Origin: Rhodobacteraceae bacterium UBA996
GTDB taxonomy: Bacteria; Pseudomonadota; Alphaproteobacteria; Rhodobacterales; Rhodobacteraceae
Direction of reading: 5' to 3'
Length of the DNA stretch: 15,375 bases
Assembly: GCA_002291955.1 (NCBI GenBank)
Contig: DBBA01000373.1
Location: 1-15,375, forward strand
Shown here: one piece after another, positions 1-6,369 of the stretch
How positions within the stretch are numbered: position 1 is the first letter of the stretch
Layout: every line of letters begins with the position of its first letter
Notes under the pieces: generated by a model
Told to the model about the DNA's origin: nothing
The model's database searches: none
What the model saw: the letters and a program-made list of their open reading frames with translations, nothing else
Made by a program: the position numbers and the translations under genes

Positions 1-175
1 TAGATTGAACCTATTCCCGCCGCACCGCGACCTACTTGTGGTGCATGACGGGGATCAGCCTCGGATCGGCCAACGCCGGTTCGGGAGGGTCGGAGTTCGT
101 TTCCTGCCAGGGACGAGATCCGGTCGCGGCTGAACCGTCGTGAAGGGGCTCGACGTGCGAACATCGGGGGGAACG

Positions 176-442
176 ATGCTCACGGACTTCTTCATTTCCG
201 GCCGGTCGGCGGGTCCCGCGGGCCCGTCCGCGGGCGACGGTCTGCGGTCCGCGTCCATCCTGGCGCGGCTGACCCGGTTCGACCGGCGGTCCCGCGGCGC
301 GGCCCCCATCGCCGCCGATGCGCCGCCGCCCGACGCGCTGTCCGCCGCTTCCGAGGCCGAGCGTCTGAAGCGCCTGCGCGCGTCGTTCGAGGACGACCTT
401 GCGCATTTCCTGCGCGGCGCCTCGTCTGCGGCGGCGGAATGA
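176..442 (+). CDS. Hypothetical small protein, 88 aa
   Basis: I do not recognise this protein. The frame could open at 140, but the ATG at 176 is preferred because a G-rich purine stretch (166-173) lies just upstream. Almost every codon ends in G or C, as in the confident genes of this window, which supports real coding. The product starts MLTDFFISGR, has a low-complexity Gly/Ala/Pro/Ser middle, and ends in a charged, probably helical segment (about residues 60-80, rich in Glu, Arg, Leu and Asp). There is no signal peptide, membrane segment, cysteine or histidine cluster. It stands alone, with 431 bases to the next gene on the same strand. No function can be assigned. Confidence 0.6.
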   Translation: MLTDFFISGRSAGPAGPSAGDGLRSASILARLTRFDRRSRGAAPIAADAPPPDALSAASEAERLKRLRASFEDDLAHFLRGASSAAAE

Positions 443-477
443 CGCCCGGCCGACGCCCCGTTCCCCGCCATCTGCGC

Positions 478-503
478 CATTCGAAAAAAGTTTGAACCGA
501 ATG
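478..503. repeat. Inverted repeat CATTCG/CGAATG
   Basis: Arms of 6 bp (478-483 and 498-503) flank an A-rich 14-nt centre containing six A in a row. This is the most AT-rich patch near the left end. It lies 36 bases after the stop of the small hypothetical gene. It could be a protein-binding site, or on the minus strand a weak T-rich stop signal. No function is established. Confidence 0.3.
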
Positions 504-528
504 CCCCACAGCACCGACCCACGGATGT

Positions 529-549
529 AACGCGCAGATGTGGCGCGTT
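529..549. repeat. Inverted repeat AACGCGC/GCGCGTT
   Basis: Perfect 7-bp arms (529-535 and 543-549) enclose a 7-nt loop. No T-run follows on either strand, so a classic terminator is not supported. It could be an operator or a transcript hairpin. Confidence 0.35.
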
Positions 550-687
550 TGGGTAGGGGGGCGAGATCAGGACCGTCCCTGGGTGTGTGTGACGTGTAAC
601 AAGTCGGACGGAATTCCCCCGTCGAACCGCCGGGTGCCGGCGTAACGAGTGTGCAGGTTGACGAGTGTGGCGCCGGCTTCCGGCGCA

Positions 688-735
688 GGTGGCCGGTGCC
701 GCGAGGGGCCGGCCACCGCCCGCGAAGGGCGCGGG
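688..735 (+). other. Two adjacent strong hairpins
   Basis: The first hairpin pairs GGTGGCCGG (688-696) with CCGGCCACC (709-717), 9 bp around a 12-nt loop. The second pairs CCCGCG (719-724) with CGCGGG (730-735) around a 5-nt loop. With the stem at 757-784 they make three consecutive stable stems in about 100 bases, as expected of a structured RNA. High GC makes chance stems more likely, and I recognise no known riboswitch consensus. Confidence 0.35.
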
Positions 736-756
736 TCAGTACGACGTGAAGAGTTC

Positions 757-784
757 GCCCCGGGGCCGGCAACGGCTCCGGGGC
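757..784 (+). terminator. 12-bp stem with GCAA tetraloop, terminator-like
   Basis: Bases 757-768 pair with 773-784 over 12 positions (one G-U wobble, G764 with U777) and are capped by GCAA, a GNRA-type tetraloop. The following bases TGTCATTT are T-rich but not a clean run, so an intrinsic terminator is possible and not certain. It could end a short transcript from the 443-750 interval, or be part of a structured RNA. Confidence 0.35.
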
Positions 785-816
785 TGTCATTTCGGCCCCC
801 TGTCGCCGGTTTTCCC

Positions 817-844
817 TTGATGCCACCGCCCCGTGCGATAGGTC
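817..844 (+). promoter_or_regulatory. Probable promoter of the PTPS-like gene
   Basis: TTGATG (817-822) could be a -35 element, followed by a 16-bp spacer and TAGGTC (839-844) as a -10. The layout resembles that proposed at 4104-4130. Transcription would start about 20 bases before the ATG at 874. The -10 overlaps an inverted repeat (833-857). Alphaproteobacterial promoters are weakly conserved, so this is tentative. Confidence 0.35.
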
Positions 845-857
845 GCGCCCATCGCAC
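833..857. promoter_or_regulatory. Inverted repeat GTGCGAT/ATCGCAC, possible operator
   Basis: Perfect 7-bp arms (833-839 and 851-857) with an 11-nt centre lie across the proposed -10 element and end just before the Shine-Dalgarno stretch AGGGGGAA (861-868) of the PTPS-like gene. The position suits a repressor site, or a hairpin affecting ribosome access. Confidence 0.4.
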
Positions 858-873
858 AGCAGGGGGAAGCCGC

Positions 874-1281
874 ATGTTTGCCGTCGAGGTCCGCGACCAC
901 ATCATGATCGCCCATTCGCTGCCGTCGCCGGTCTTTGGTCCGGCGCAGGGCATGCACGGGGCCACCTTAGTGGTCGATGCGGCCTTCTACACCGCCGACC
1001 TGGACCCGAACGGTCTGGTGGTCGACATCGGCCTCGCGACCGAGGCGCTGGCCGCCGTGCTGGCGCCCCTGCGCTACAAGTGCCTCGACGACCTGCCGGA
1101 ATTCGCGGGCCGGATCACCACGACCGAATTCCTGTGCCATCACATCTGGACCGGGATCGCCGACGCGGTCCGCGCGGGGCGCGTGGGCGACGGCGGTCGG
1201 GTGCGGCGGCTGCGGGTGATGCTGCACGAAAGCCACGTTGCGCGCGGCTGGTACGAGGCCGATATCGCCGCCGGGCACTGA
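874..1281 (+). CDS. PTPS/QueD-fold protein lacking the catalytic triad
   Basis: This 135-aa protein belongs to the 6-pyruvoyl-tetrahydropterin synthase / 6-carboxytetrahydropterin synthase fold. The ATG at 874 is chosen because AGGGGGAA precedes it and homology starts there. Seen: H14 and H28 at zinc-ligand positions, GLVVDIG (47-53), TTTEF (82-86), and E119 with Y127 near the C-terminus as in the pterin-anchoring region. Family members normally have Cys-Asp-His as catalytic triad and a third zinc His in an HGH motif. Here the motif is HGA (A30), A24 sits where QueD has its Cys, and the usual LDHKYLND stretch reads LRYKCLDD (66-73), so both Asp and His are lost. It probably binds a pterin-like compound but cannot use the known lyase mechanism. 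The methyltransferase gene starts 2 nt after its stop. Confidence 0.85.
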   Translation: MFAVEVRDHIMIAHSLPSPVFGPAQGMHGATLVVDAAFYTADLDPNGLVVDIGLATEALAAVLAPLRYKCLDDLPEFAGRITTTEFLCHHIWTGIADAVRAGRVGDGGRVRRLRVMLHESHVARGWYEADIAAGH

Positions 1282-1283
1282 CC

Positions 1284-2045
1284 TTGTGGTTTTCGGCCGA
1301 CTGGTTGTCCTTGCGCGAACCCGCGGACCGTGCGGCGCGCGATCAGGGCCTGGCATCTGCCGCAGCGCAGGTCGCCGGGGACGCACCGGTGATCCTTGAT
1401 CTTGGGTGTGGCACCGGGTCCACCCGGCGGGCGCTGGCGGACCATCTGCCGCCTGCCACGCAGTGGCGGCTGGTGGACCACGACCCGGCACTCCTGGCGC
1501 TGGCAGCCGGACCGGGGACACGGACCTTTGCCGCGGACCTGAATGCGCTGGATGCGCTGCCCTGGGACGGGGTCACGCTGGTCACCTGTTCCGCGCTGGT
1601 CGACCTCGTCTCCGACGACTGGCTGACGCGGCTGACCACGATCCTGTCCGACCGCCACCTGCCGTTCTATGCGGCCCTCAGCTACGACGGGCATATGTCC
1701 TGGAGCCCGGCCGATCCGGGCGATGCTGACGTCACGGCGGCGTTCAACCGCCATCAGACGGGCGACAAGGGGTTCGGGCCGTCCCTCGGCCCGCAGGGTG
1801 CGGCGGCGCTGGCCGCGCGGCTGGCTGCCCTGGGGTTCTCCGTGAGGATCGCCGACAGTCCTTGGCGCCTTCAGCCGCGTGACATGGCGCTTCAGGACGC
1901 GCTTCTTGCGGGGATCGGCGCCGCCGCGGCCGAGGCGGGCGCTTCCGATGCGCCCGACTGGACCCGTCGGCGCCGCGTAAGCCTGCCCGAAACCACGATG
2001 ATCGTCGGTCATGCCGATATTCTGGGCTGCCCGCACGGAACCTGA
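1284..2045 (+). CDS. Class I SAM-dependent methyltransferase
   Basis: This is a 253-aa Rossmann-fold methyltransferase. The TTG at 1284, 2 nt after the upstream stop, is chosen as start because the family-like N-terminus (WFSADWLSLREPAD) begins there; the frame is open further upstream but that part encodes Arg-rich nonsense overlapping the previous gene. Motif I is VILDLGCGTGS (36-46); the acidic residue ending strand 2 is in LVDHD (63-67), expected to hold the SAM ribose. A post-motif-II stretch TCSALVDLVSDDWL lies at 101-114. The C-terminal half (YDGHMSW at 134-140, then LGFSVRIADSPWRL) is likely to form the substrate pocket. No Shine-Dalgarno is obvious, suggesting translational coupling to the PTPS-like gene. 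The substrate is unknown; context suggests a pterin-like or reduced heterocyclic intermediate. Confidence 0.85.
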   Translation: MWFSADWLSLREPADRAARDQGLASAAAQVAGDAPVILDLGCGTGSTRRALADHLPPATQWRLVDHDPALLALAAGPGTRTFAADLNALDALPWDGVTLVTCSALVDLVSDDWLTRLTTILSDRHLPFYAALSYDGHMSWSPADPGDADVTAAFNRHQTGDKGFGPSLGPQGAAALAARLAALGFSVRIADSPWRLQPRDMALQDALLAGIGAAAAEAGASDAPDWTRRRRVSLPETTMIVGHADILGCPHGT

Positions 2046-2055
2046 CGGCCACGCC

Positions 2056-2098
2056 ATGCGTTGTGATGTGACGTTCGCGTGACAATGGCGTAACGCAT
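2056..2098. promoter_or_regulatory. Inverted repeat ATGCGTT/AACGCAT upstream of the RibD-like gene
   Basis: The 7-bp arms (2056-2062 and 2092-2098) are perfect with a 29-nt centre. Inside is a second pair, TTGT (2061-2064) with ACAA (2082-2085), and a repeated GTGAC. It fills most of the 100-base gap between the methyltransferase and RibD-like genes. It may be an operator or promoter region for the latter; no clear -35/-10 pair was found. Confidence 0.35.
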
Positions 2099-2145
2099 CC
2101 TAGGTGGACATTCATCCGAACCGCCCCAGAACGACGAGGACCGCC

Positions 2146-2979
2146 TTGCGACAAGCCACTGTGACCGACCGGGTGTGGCGGCATTTTCTGGACCTGCGGG
2201 CGGGCCGCGTGCCCGCGCGTCCGGCCTTCCGTCCGACCGCGGCCGAAGCCGCGGCACTGGCGCTCTATGCACCCCTCGCGCAGCGCAGCGGGCTTGCGGC
2301 CGAACCGCGTCGGGCCGTGACGGTCGCCCAGATCGGCCAGTCGCTGGACGGGCGGGTGGCCACCATCTCGGGCGATGCCCGGGACATCTCGGGTTCCGAC
2401 GGGCTGTGCCACCTGCACCGGCTGCGCGCCCTGTGCGATGCGGTGGTGATCGGGGTGCGCACCGCCCTGCACGACCGTCCGCGGCTTACGGTGCGCCTTG
2501 TTCCGGGGCCCAGCCCCGCCCGCGTGGTGATCGACCCCGACGGGCGCCTGCCCGATGATGCGCCCTGTCTGGCCGACGACGGTTGCCGGCGCGTGGTCGT
2601 GCAGGCCTTGGATCGCCCGCGCCCCCGGGGGATCGAGGTGATCCGCCTGCCGCGTGAGGGCTGGATCGACCCCGCTGACGTACGCGCCGCGCTGTCCCGG
2701 GCAGGGTTCGGCACGGTGCTTGTCGAAGGCGGCGGCATCACGATTGCCCGGTTCCTCGAGGCGCGGGTGCTGACGCGGCTGCATGTCGCCGTGGCGCCGC
2801 TGATCATCGGCTCGGGGGCACCCTCGCTGACGATGCGCCCGATCGACCGGCTGCGCGATGCCCTGCGCCCCCCGACATCGGTCTACGGGCTGGGGGACGA
2901 GGTCCTGTTCGACTGCGACCTCGCGACGTCGGCAACCCGCAAGGCGGGGATGGCGGATACATCGGCCGTCTGCGCCTGA
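2146..2979 (+). CDS. Stand-alone RibD C-terminal-type reductase
   Basis: The protein (277 aa) matches the RibD C-terminal / dihydrofolate-reductase-like domain, which uses NADPH to reduce a pyrimidine or pteridine-type substrate. A GTG at 2104 could extend it, but TTG 2146 has GAGGA (2136-2140) at a 5-nt spacing and is preferred; GTG 2161 is another option. Landmarks: SLDGR (66-70), HRLRALCDAVVIGVRT (91-106), VLVEGGG (191-197) for NADPH binding, and PLIIGSG (218-224). The N-terminal deaminase half of true RibD, with its HxE and PCxxC zinc motifs, is absent; instead there is a roughly 55-residue alpha-helical N-terminus. It is therefore unlikely to be the riboflavin enzyme. It lies after the PTPS-like and methyltransferase genes and ends 16 bases from the convergent dehydrogenase. 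Confidence 0.85.
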   Translation: MRQATVTDRVWRHFLDLRAGRVPARPAFRPTAAEAAALALYAPLAQRSGLAAEPRRAVTVAQIGQSLDGRVATISGDARDISGSDGLCHLHRLRALCDAVVIGVRTALHDRPRLTVRLVPGPSPARVVIDPDGRLPDDAPCLADDGCRRVVVQALDRPRPRGIEVIRLPREGWIDPADVRAALSRAGFGTVLVEGGGITIARFLEARVLTRLHVAVAPLIIGSGAPSLTMRPIDRLRDALRPPTSVYGLGDEVLFDCDLATSATRKAGMADTSAVCA

Positions 2980-2995
2980 CCCTTCCGCGCGGCTG

Positions 2996-3961
2996 TCAGT
3001 AGCGGACGCGGTGCATCAGCGTGGCCGGATCCGCCAGGATCCCGGGATAGGCGCCGGCAAGGTCGGAAAACGCCGTCTCGCCCGAGATCAGGGCCTCCAG
3101 CGCCGGGTCGGCAAGCAGGCGCAGCGCGGTGTCCATGCGCCGCCGGAAGGTCCAGCGCGGGGCCCGTCCGGGCGGCACCCGGCCGACCTGACTGCCGACG
3201 ATCCGCAGCCGTTGGCTGTGGAACGCGGCGCCCAGCGGCACGGGCACGGTTCCCGCCCCGTACCAGCTGGCCTCGACCACCGTCGCCTCGGACCCGCACA
3301 GGTCCAGCGCGCGGGCCAGGCCCGCGGCGCGGGCGCTGGTGTGGATCACCACGTCCTGCTCGCCCGGGGCATCGTCGGGATCGGCGAAGCGGCAGCCCAG
3401 CCGGGCGGCCAGCGCCGCCCGCGACGGTGCGACATCCACCAGCGTGACCTCGGCCCCGGGCAGCCGCGCGGCAAGGTACCCGGCCAGCGCACCCACCACA
3501 CCCGCGCCCACGACCGCGACACGGTCGCCGGGTCCGGCGCCCGAATCCCACAGGATCGTCAGCGCGGTTTCCATGTTGGCGGCAAGCACCGCGCGGGCCG
3601 GGGGCACGCCGTCCGGCACCGGGACCGCCATCCCGTCGGGACAGGCAAAGCGCGTGGCATGGGGCGCAAGTGCAAAGACCGTCTCGCCGTCCCGCGCACC
3701 CCCCGCAATCCGGCCGACCGCGCAATAGCCATAGGCCACCGGGAACGGGAACCTCCCCTGCATCAGGGGTGCGCGCATCCGTTCGACCTCTTCGGTCGGC
3801 ACCCGGCCTTCGGCCACCAGCCGCTCGGTCCCGCGGCTGATCCCGCTGAACAGCGTCTCGACCAGGAGCTCGCCTGCAGCGGGGGCGGCTGCAAAGGGGC
3901 GCAGCTCGGCCACAAGGGGGCCGGTCAGCCACAGGGCATTGGCGGATGGCGTCTGGGTCAT
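2996..3961 (-). CDS. Zinc-less MDR (alcohol dehydrogenase-like) oxidoreductase
   Basis: This 321-aa medium-chain dehydrogenase/reductase reads leftwards and faces the RibD-like gene. The GroES-like N-terminal domain has SGISRGTE (39-46), the nucleotide fold has VGAGVVG (151-157), and strand 2 ends in TLVDV (173-177), whose D176 indicates NAD(H) preference. The usual catalytic zinc ligands are missing: S39 replaces Cys, and the GHE position reads GYC (78-80). The four-cysteine structural zinc loop is also absent. Annotation transfer as zinc alcohol dehydrogenase would therefore mislead. The ATG at 3961 has AAGGA on the minus strand (3973-3977), a slightly long 11-nt spacing. Its position beside three pterin-like enzymes suggests it acts in the same pathway, although it must have its own promoter. 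Confidence 0.85.
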   Translation of the reverse strand: MTQTPSANALWLTGPLVAELRPFAAAPAAGELLVETLFSGISRGTERLVAEGRVPTEEVERMRAPLMQGRFPFPVAYGYCAVGRIAGGARDGETVFALAPHATRFACPDGMAVPVPDGVPPARAVLAANMETALTILWDSGAGPGDRVAVVGAGVVGALAGYLAARLPGAEVTLVDVAPSRAALAARLGCRFADPDDAPGEQDVVIHTSARAAGLARALDLCGSEATVVEASWYGAGTVPVPLGAAFHSQRLRIVGSQVGRVPPGRAPRWTFRRRMDTALRLLADPALEALISGETAFSDLAGAYPGILADPATLMHRVRY

Positions 3962-4035
3962 CGGATATCGCGTCCTTGCTGGGCCCGTCCTGCCGCTGTT
4001 CCGGCAGCCGCATCCCCATAAGCGGTCGCCGCTGC

Positions 4036-4074
4036 CGTCGCCCGTGGCGACGTCCCCCGATATTTCACGCGTGA
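4036..4074. promoter_or_regulatory. Two palindromes in the divergent control region
   Basis: CGTCGCC (4036-4042) and GGCGACG (4046-4052) form a perfect 7-bp inverted repeat with a 3-nt centre. Thirteen bases on, TCACGCGTGA (4065-4074) is a perfect 10-bp palindrome. Both lie between the divergent MDR and SGNH genes, where shared operators are expected. No T-run follows, so a terminator is unlikely. Confidence 0.4.
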
Positions 4075-4103
4075 CGGCGGGGAAAGGGTCTGCCGCGCCC
4101 CTT

Positions 4104-4130
4104 TTGCATGGCGTCCGCAGGGGCTAGTGT
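4104..4130 (+). promoter_or_regulatory. Possible promoter of the SGNH-MBOAT operon
   Basis: TTGCAT (4104-4109) and TAGTGT (4125-4130) are separated by 15 bp, short of the 17-bp optimum. TTGC-type -35 sites are common in alphaproteobacteria. The start codon at 4168 would give a leader of about 30 bases. Tentative. Confidence 0.35.
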
Positions 4131-4167
4131 GCCTTCGGCGGGTGGGACACGGGTGTGAGGCGTGGTG

Positions 4168-4926
4168 ATGGCGTGGCGTGCGGGCGTGGCGATGGTTCTG
4201 GTCACATCTCTGGCCGTGGCAACAGCCCTGCAGGCGCAGACACCGCCGCCCGCGCGTCCGGACCCCTCTGCCGCACCACCTGCGCCGGTGACCGTTGCGG
4301 TCGTCGGCGACAGTCTGGCGGGCGACTACTGCCGGGGCCTGCGCCGGGTCCTGGACCGCGTCCCCGGATACGAGGTGCTGTGCTGGGCGCATCCGTCCTC
4401 GGGCCTGACCCGGATCGACTTCTTCGACTGGGACGCCACCCTGCGCGACTACCTGTCCACCACGACCCCCGACATCGCCATCGTCGGCATGGGCGCGAAC
4501 GATGCGCAGCGGATCGTGGTCGACCGGGCGATGTATGACCTCGACGATCCCGAATGGTCCGAAATCTATGGTGGCCGCGTCGACGGCATGGTCGGCGCGC
4601 TGAAGGGTGCGGGGATTCAGGTCGTCTGGATCGGCGTGCCGGCCGCGTCCAGCCGCCGGTACGATGGCAAGCTCGCCCTGATCGACGCGATCTATCGTGC
4701 CCGCGCCACGGCTGGCGAGGTCTCATTCCTTGACCTGCGGGCGCGCACGCTCGACGCCTCGGGCCGTTATGTCGCGACGCTGCCGGACAAGTCCGGTCGC
4801 GACCGTCCCGCGCGGCAAAGCGACGGGATCCACTTCTCGGCCGACGGCGAGGTTCTGGTGGGCTGCATGCTGCTCGACTACCTGCCGGGCGGACCCGACG
4901 TGCGCAGCGCATCCCAGGTCTGCTAG
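4168..4926 (+). CDS. Exported SGNH/GDSL-family hydrolase (DUF459-like)
   Basis: The product is a 252-aa secreted SGNH-fold protein, probably a periplasmic acylesterase or acyltransferase acting on a glycan. ATG 4168 is preferred over GTG 4162 and GTG 4165 because GTGAGG (4155-4160) is well placed. The N-terminus is a signal peptide (hydrophobic 5-20, likely cut after LQA near residue 23), followed by a Pro/Ala-rich linker. Catalytic blocks are visible: GDS with S49, GMGAND with N111, and D219-G-I-H222 for the Asp/His pair. The MBOAT gene starts 21 nt later. In alginate, peptidoglycan and similar O-acetylation systems an MBOAT carries acyl groups across the membrane and an SGNH partner transfers them, so this is the likely role. 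The DUF459 assignment is from recall of the sequence style. Confidence 0.85.
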   Translation: MAWRAGVAMVLVTSLAVATALQAQTPPPARPDPSAAPPAPVTVAVVGDSLAGDYCRGLRRVLDRVPGYEVLCWAHPSSGLTRIDFFDWDATLRDYLSTTTPDIAIVGMGANDAQRIVVDRAMYDLDDPEWSEIYGGRVDGMVGALKGAGIQVVWIGVPAASSRRYDGKLALIDAIYRARATAGEVSFLDLRARTLDASGRYVATLPDKSGRDRPARQSDGIHFSADGEVLVGCMLLDYLPGGPDVRSASQVC

Positions 4927-4947
4927 GACCCCACGCAGGCGACCCCC

Positions 4948-6357
4948 ATGCTGTTCCACACCTCGGCCTTCGCCGCGTTCTTCATCGTGGCCTTCGCTGC
5001 GGCCTGGGGAACCCGGTCCCATCCCGCGCTGCACCTGTGGACGCTCACCGGCCTGTCGTTCTGGTTCTATGCGGCCTGGGACTGGCGGTTCGCCCTGCTG
5101 CTTGGCGCAAGCGCCGTGGGCAACCACTGGGCCGGTCTGGCCGTGTCGCGCGCGCACGGGGCGGCCCGGCTGCGGCTCGTGACCCTGGCGGTCGGGGCGA
5201 ACCTCGGCCTGCTCGGGGTATTCAAGTACTACGACTTCTTCATCGGCTCGGCCAACGCGCTGGCGCAGTCGCTGGGGCTGGACGGCGGGCTGCCCTATGC
5301 CGGGCTGATCCTGCCCGTCGGCATCAGCTTCTACACTTTCCAGGGCATATCCTATGTGGTGGACGTGCACCGCCGCGACGTCGCCCCCTCGACCCGCCTG
5401 GTCGAGACAGTGCTCTACATCACGCTCTTCCCGCAGCTGGTGGCCGGGCCGATCCTGCGCGCGGCCGACATCCTGCCGCAGATCCGGGCGCGCTGGATCC
5501 CGACCGCCGGGCCGGAACGGCTCGCGCTCGGCTTTGCTGCGGTGATGATCTTGTCGGGCCTGTTCAAGAAGCTCGTGCTGGCCAACCACATCGCGACCGG
5601 CATCGTGGACGAGGCGTTCTTTGCCCCCGCCGACTATGGCGCCGCGGACCTGTGGCTGGCCGCCTATGGCTACACGATCCAGATCTGGTGCGACTTCTCG
5701 GGCTATTCCGACATGGCCATCGGGCTGGGCGCGCTTCTGGGCTTCCGCTTCATGGCGAACTTCGACCAGCCGTTCCGGGCGACGTCGATGCGCGAGTTCT
5801 GGCGGCGCTGGCACATCTCTCTGTCCACGTGGCTGCGGGATTACCTCTACAAGCCGCTCGGCGGCAACCGCGGGGGGGCGTGGCTGACGGGCCGCAACCT
5901 GTTCCTGACGATGCTGCTCGGCGGGTTCTGGCATGGCGCGGCGTGGACCTTTGTCCTGTGGGGGGCGATCCACGGAGCGGCGCTGGTGATCGAACGCGCG
6001 GTCGGTCCGGTGGTGCGCGGCCGGGCTGGGGCGGTGCTCGGCTGGCTTGTCACCTTCCACATCGTCGTCTTTACCTTTGTCCTTTTCCGATCCGAGGACC
6101 TGACGCTGTTCGCCGAGTTCCTGCGCGGCCTTGTCCGTTTCGAACAATCGGCGGCTCTGGCCACCCCGTTCCTTGGGATCCTGATCCTTGGCGCGCTGGC
6201 CCTGCATTTCGCTCCGCCGGGCGGGCCCACGCGCGCGGCAGCGGTGGCTGACCGGCTGCCCTGGCCGTTGCTCGGGCTGGTCGCGGGTGGCATGCTGGCG
6301 CTGATCGGGTTCCTTGCGCCCGACGCGATCACGCCCTTCATCTACTTCCAGTTCTGA
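4948..6357 (+). CDS. AlgI-type MBOAT O-acyltransferase
   Basis: The product is a 469-aa polytopic membrane-bound O-acyltransferase of the AlgI/DltB type, passing acyl groups from the cytoplasm to an envelope or exported polymer. Hallmarks: LPVGISFYTFQGISYVVD in the first half, the conserved REFWRRWHISLS region with H289, and GGFWHGAAW with the expected catalytic H329. Ten or more hydrophobic segments are evident and the length suits the family. AGGCGA (4937-4942) precedes the ATG. It lies 21 nt after the SGNH hydrolase gene and 12 nt before the small membrane protein, so it is almost surely co-transcribed with both. The acyl group (usually acetyl) and the acceptor glycan cannot be read from the sequence, and no polysaccharide synthesis genes are in the window. 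Confidence 0.93.
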   Translation: MLFHTSAFAAFFIVAFAAAWGTRSHPALHLWTLTGLSFWFYAAWDWRFALLLGASAVGNHWAGLAVSRAHGAARLRLVTLAVGANLGLLGVFKYYDFFIGSANALAQSLGLDGGLPYAGLILPVGISFYTFQGISYVVDVHRRDVAPSTRLVETVLYITLFPQLVAGPILRAADILPQIRARWIPTAGPERLALGFAAVMILSGLFKKLVLANHIATGIVDEAFFAPADYGAADLWLAAYGYTIQIWCDFSGYSDMAIGLGALLGFRFMANFDQPFRATSMREFWRRWHISLSTWLRDYLYKPLGGNRGGAWLTGRNLFLTMLLGGFWHGAAWTFVLWGAIHGAALVIERAVGPVVRGRAGAVLGWLVTFHIVVFTFVLFRSEDLTLFAEFLRGLVRFEQSAALATPFLGILILGALALHFAPPGGPTRAAAVADRLPWPLLGLVAGGMLALIGFLAPDAITPFIYFQF

Positions 6358-6369
6358 CAGGCGCTCCCG

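Larger units (their letters stand above)
443..873 (+). other. Gene-free interval with clustered inverted repeats
   Basis: No convincing coding frame is seen in these 431 bases; the upstream extension of the next gene's frame (from 649) is Arg/Gly/Pro-rich and has no family similarity. The interval instead holds perfect inverted repeats at 478-503, 529-549, 688-717, 719-735, 757-784 and 833-857, and a 9-bp direct repeat (ACGAGTGTG at 645-653 and 661-669). It ends in a probable promoter for the PTPS-like gene. It may contain an unannotated structured RNA. Confidence 0.5.

Noticed and set aside
45..143. Short plus-strand frame starting at ATG 45
   Set aside because: No ribosome site and no recognisable features; too short to support.
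32..826. Open frame of 264 codons on the minus strand at the left end
   Set aside because: Basic, low-complexity translation crossing both the small plus-strand gene and the repeat-rich gap; no ribosome site or motif supports it.
443..873. preQ1, cobalamin or THF riboswitch upstream of the PTPS-like gene
   Set aside because: Considered because QueD genes often carry riboswitches, but no matching consensus (for example a B12 box) was found. The stems are reported only as a possible uncharacterised RNA.
2146..2979. Annotation as the riboflavin enzyme RibD
   Set aside because: The N-terminal deaminase domain with HxE and PCxxC is missing and no other riboflavin genes are present.
4723..6207. 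Open frame of 494 codons on the minus strand
   Set aside because: Opposite the SGNH and MBOAT genes and of low-complexity charged composition.
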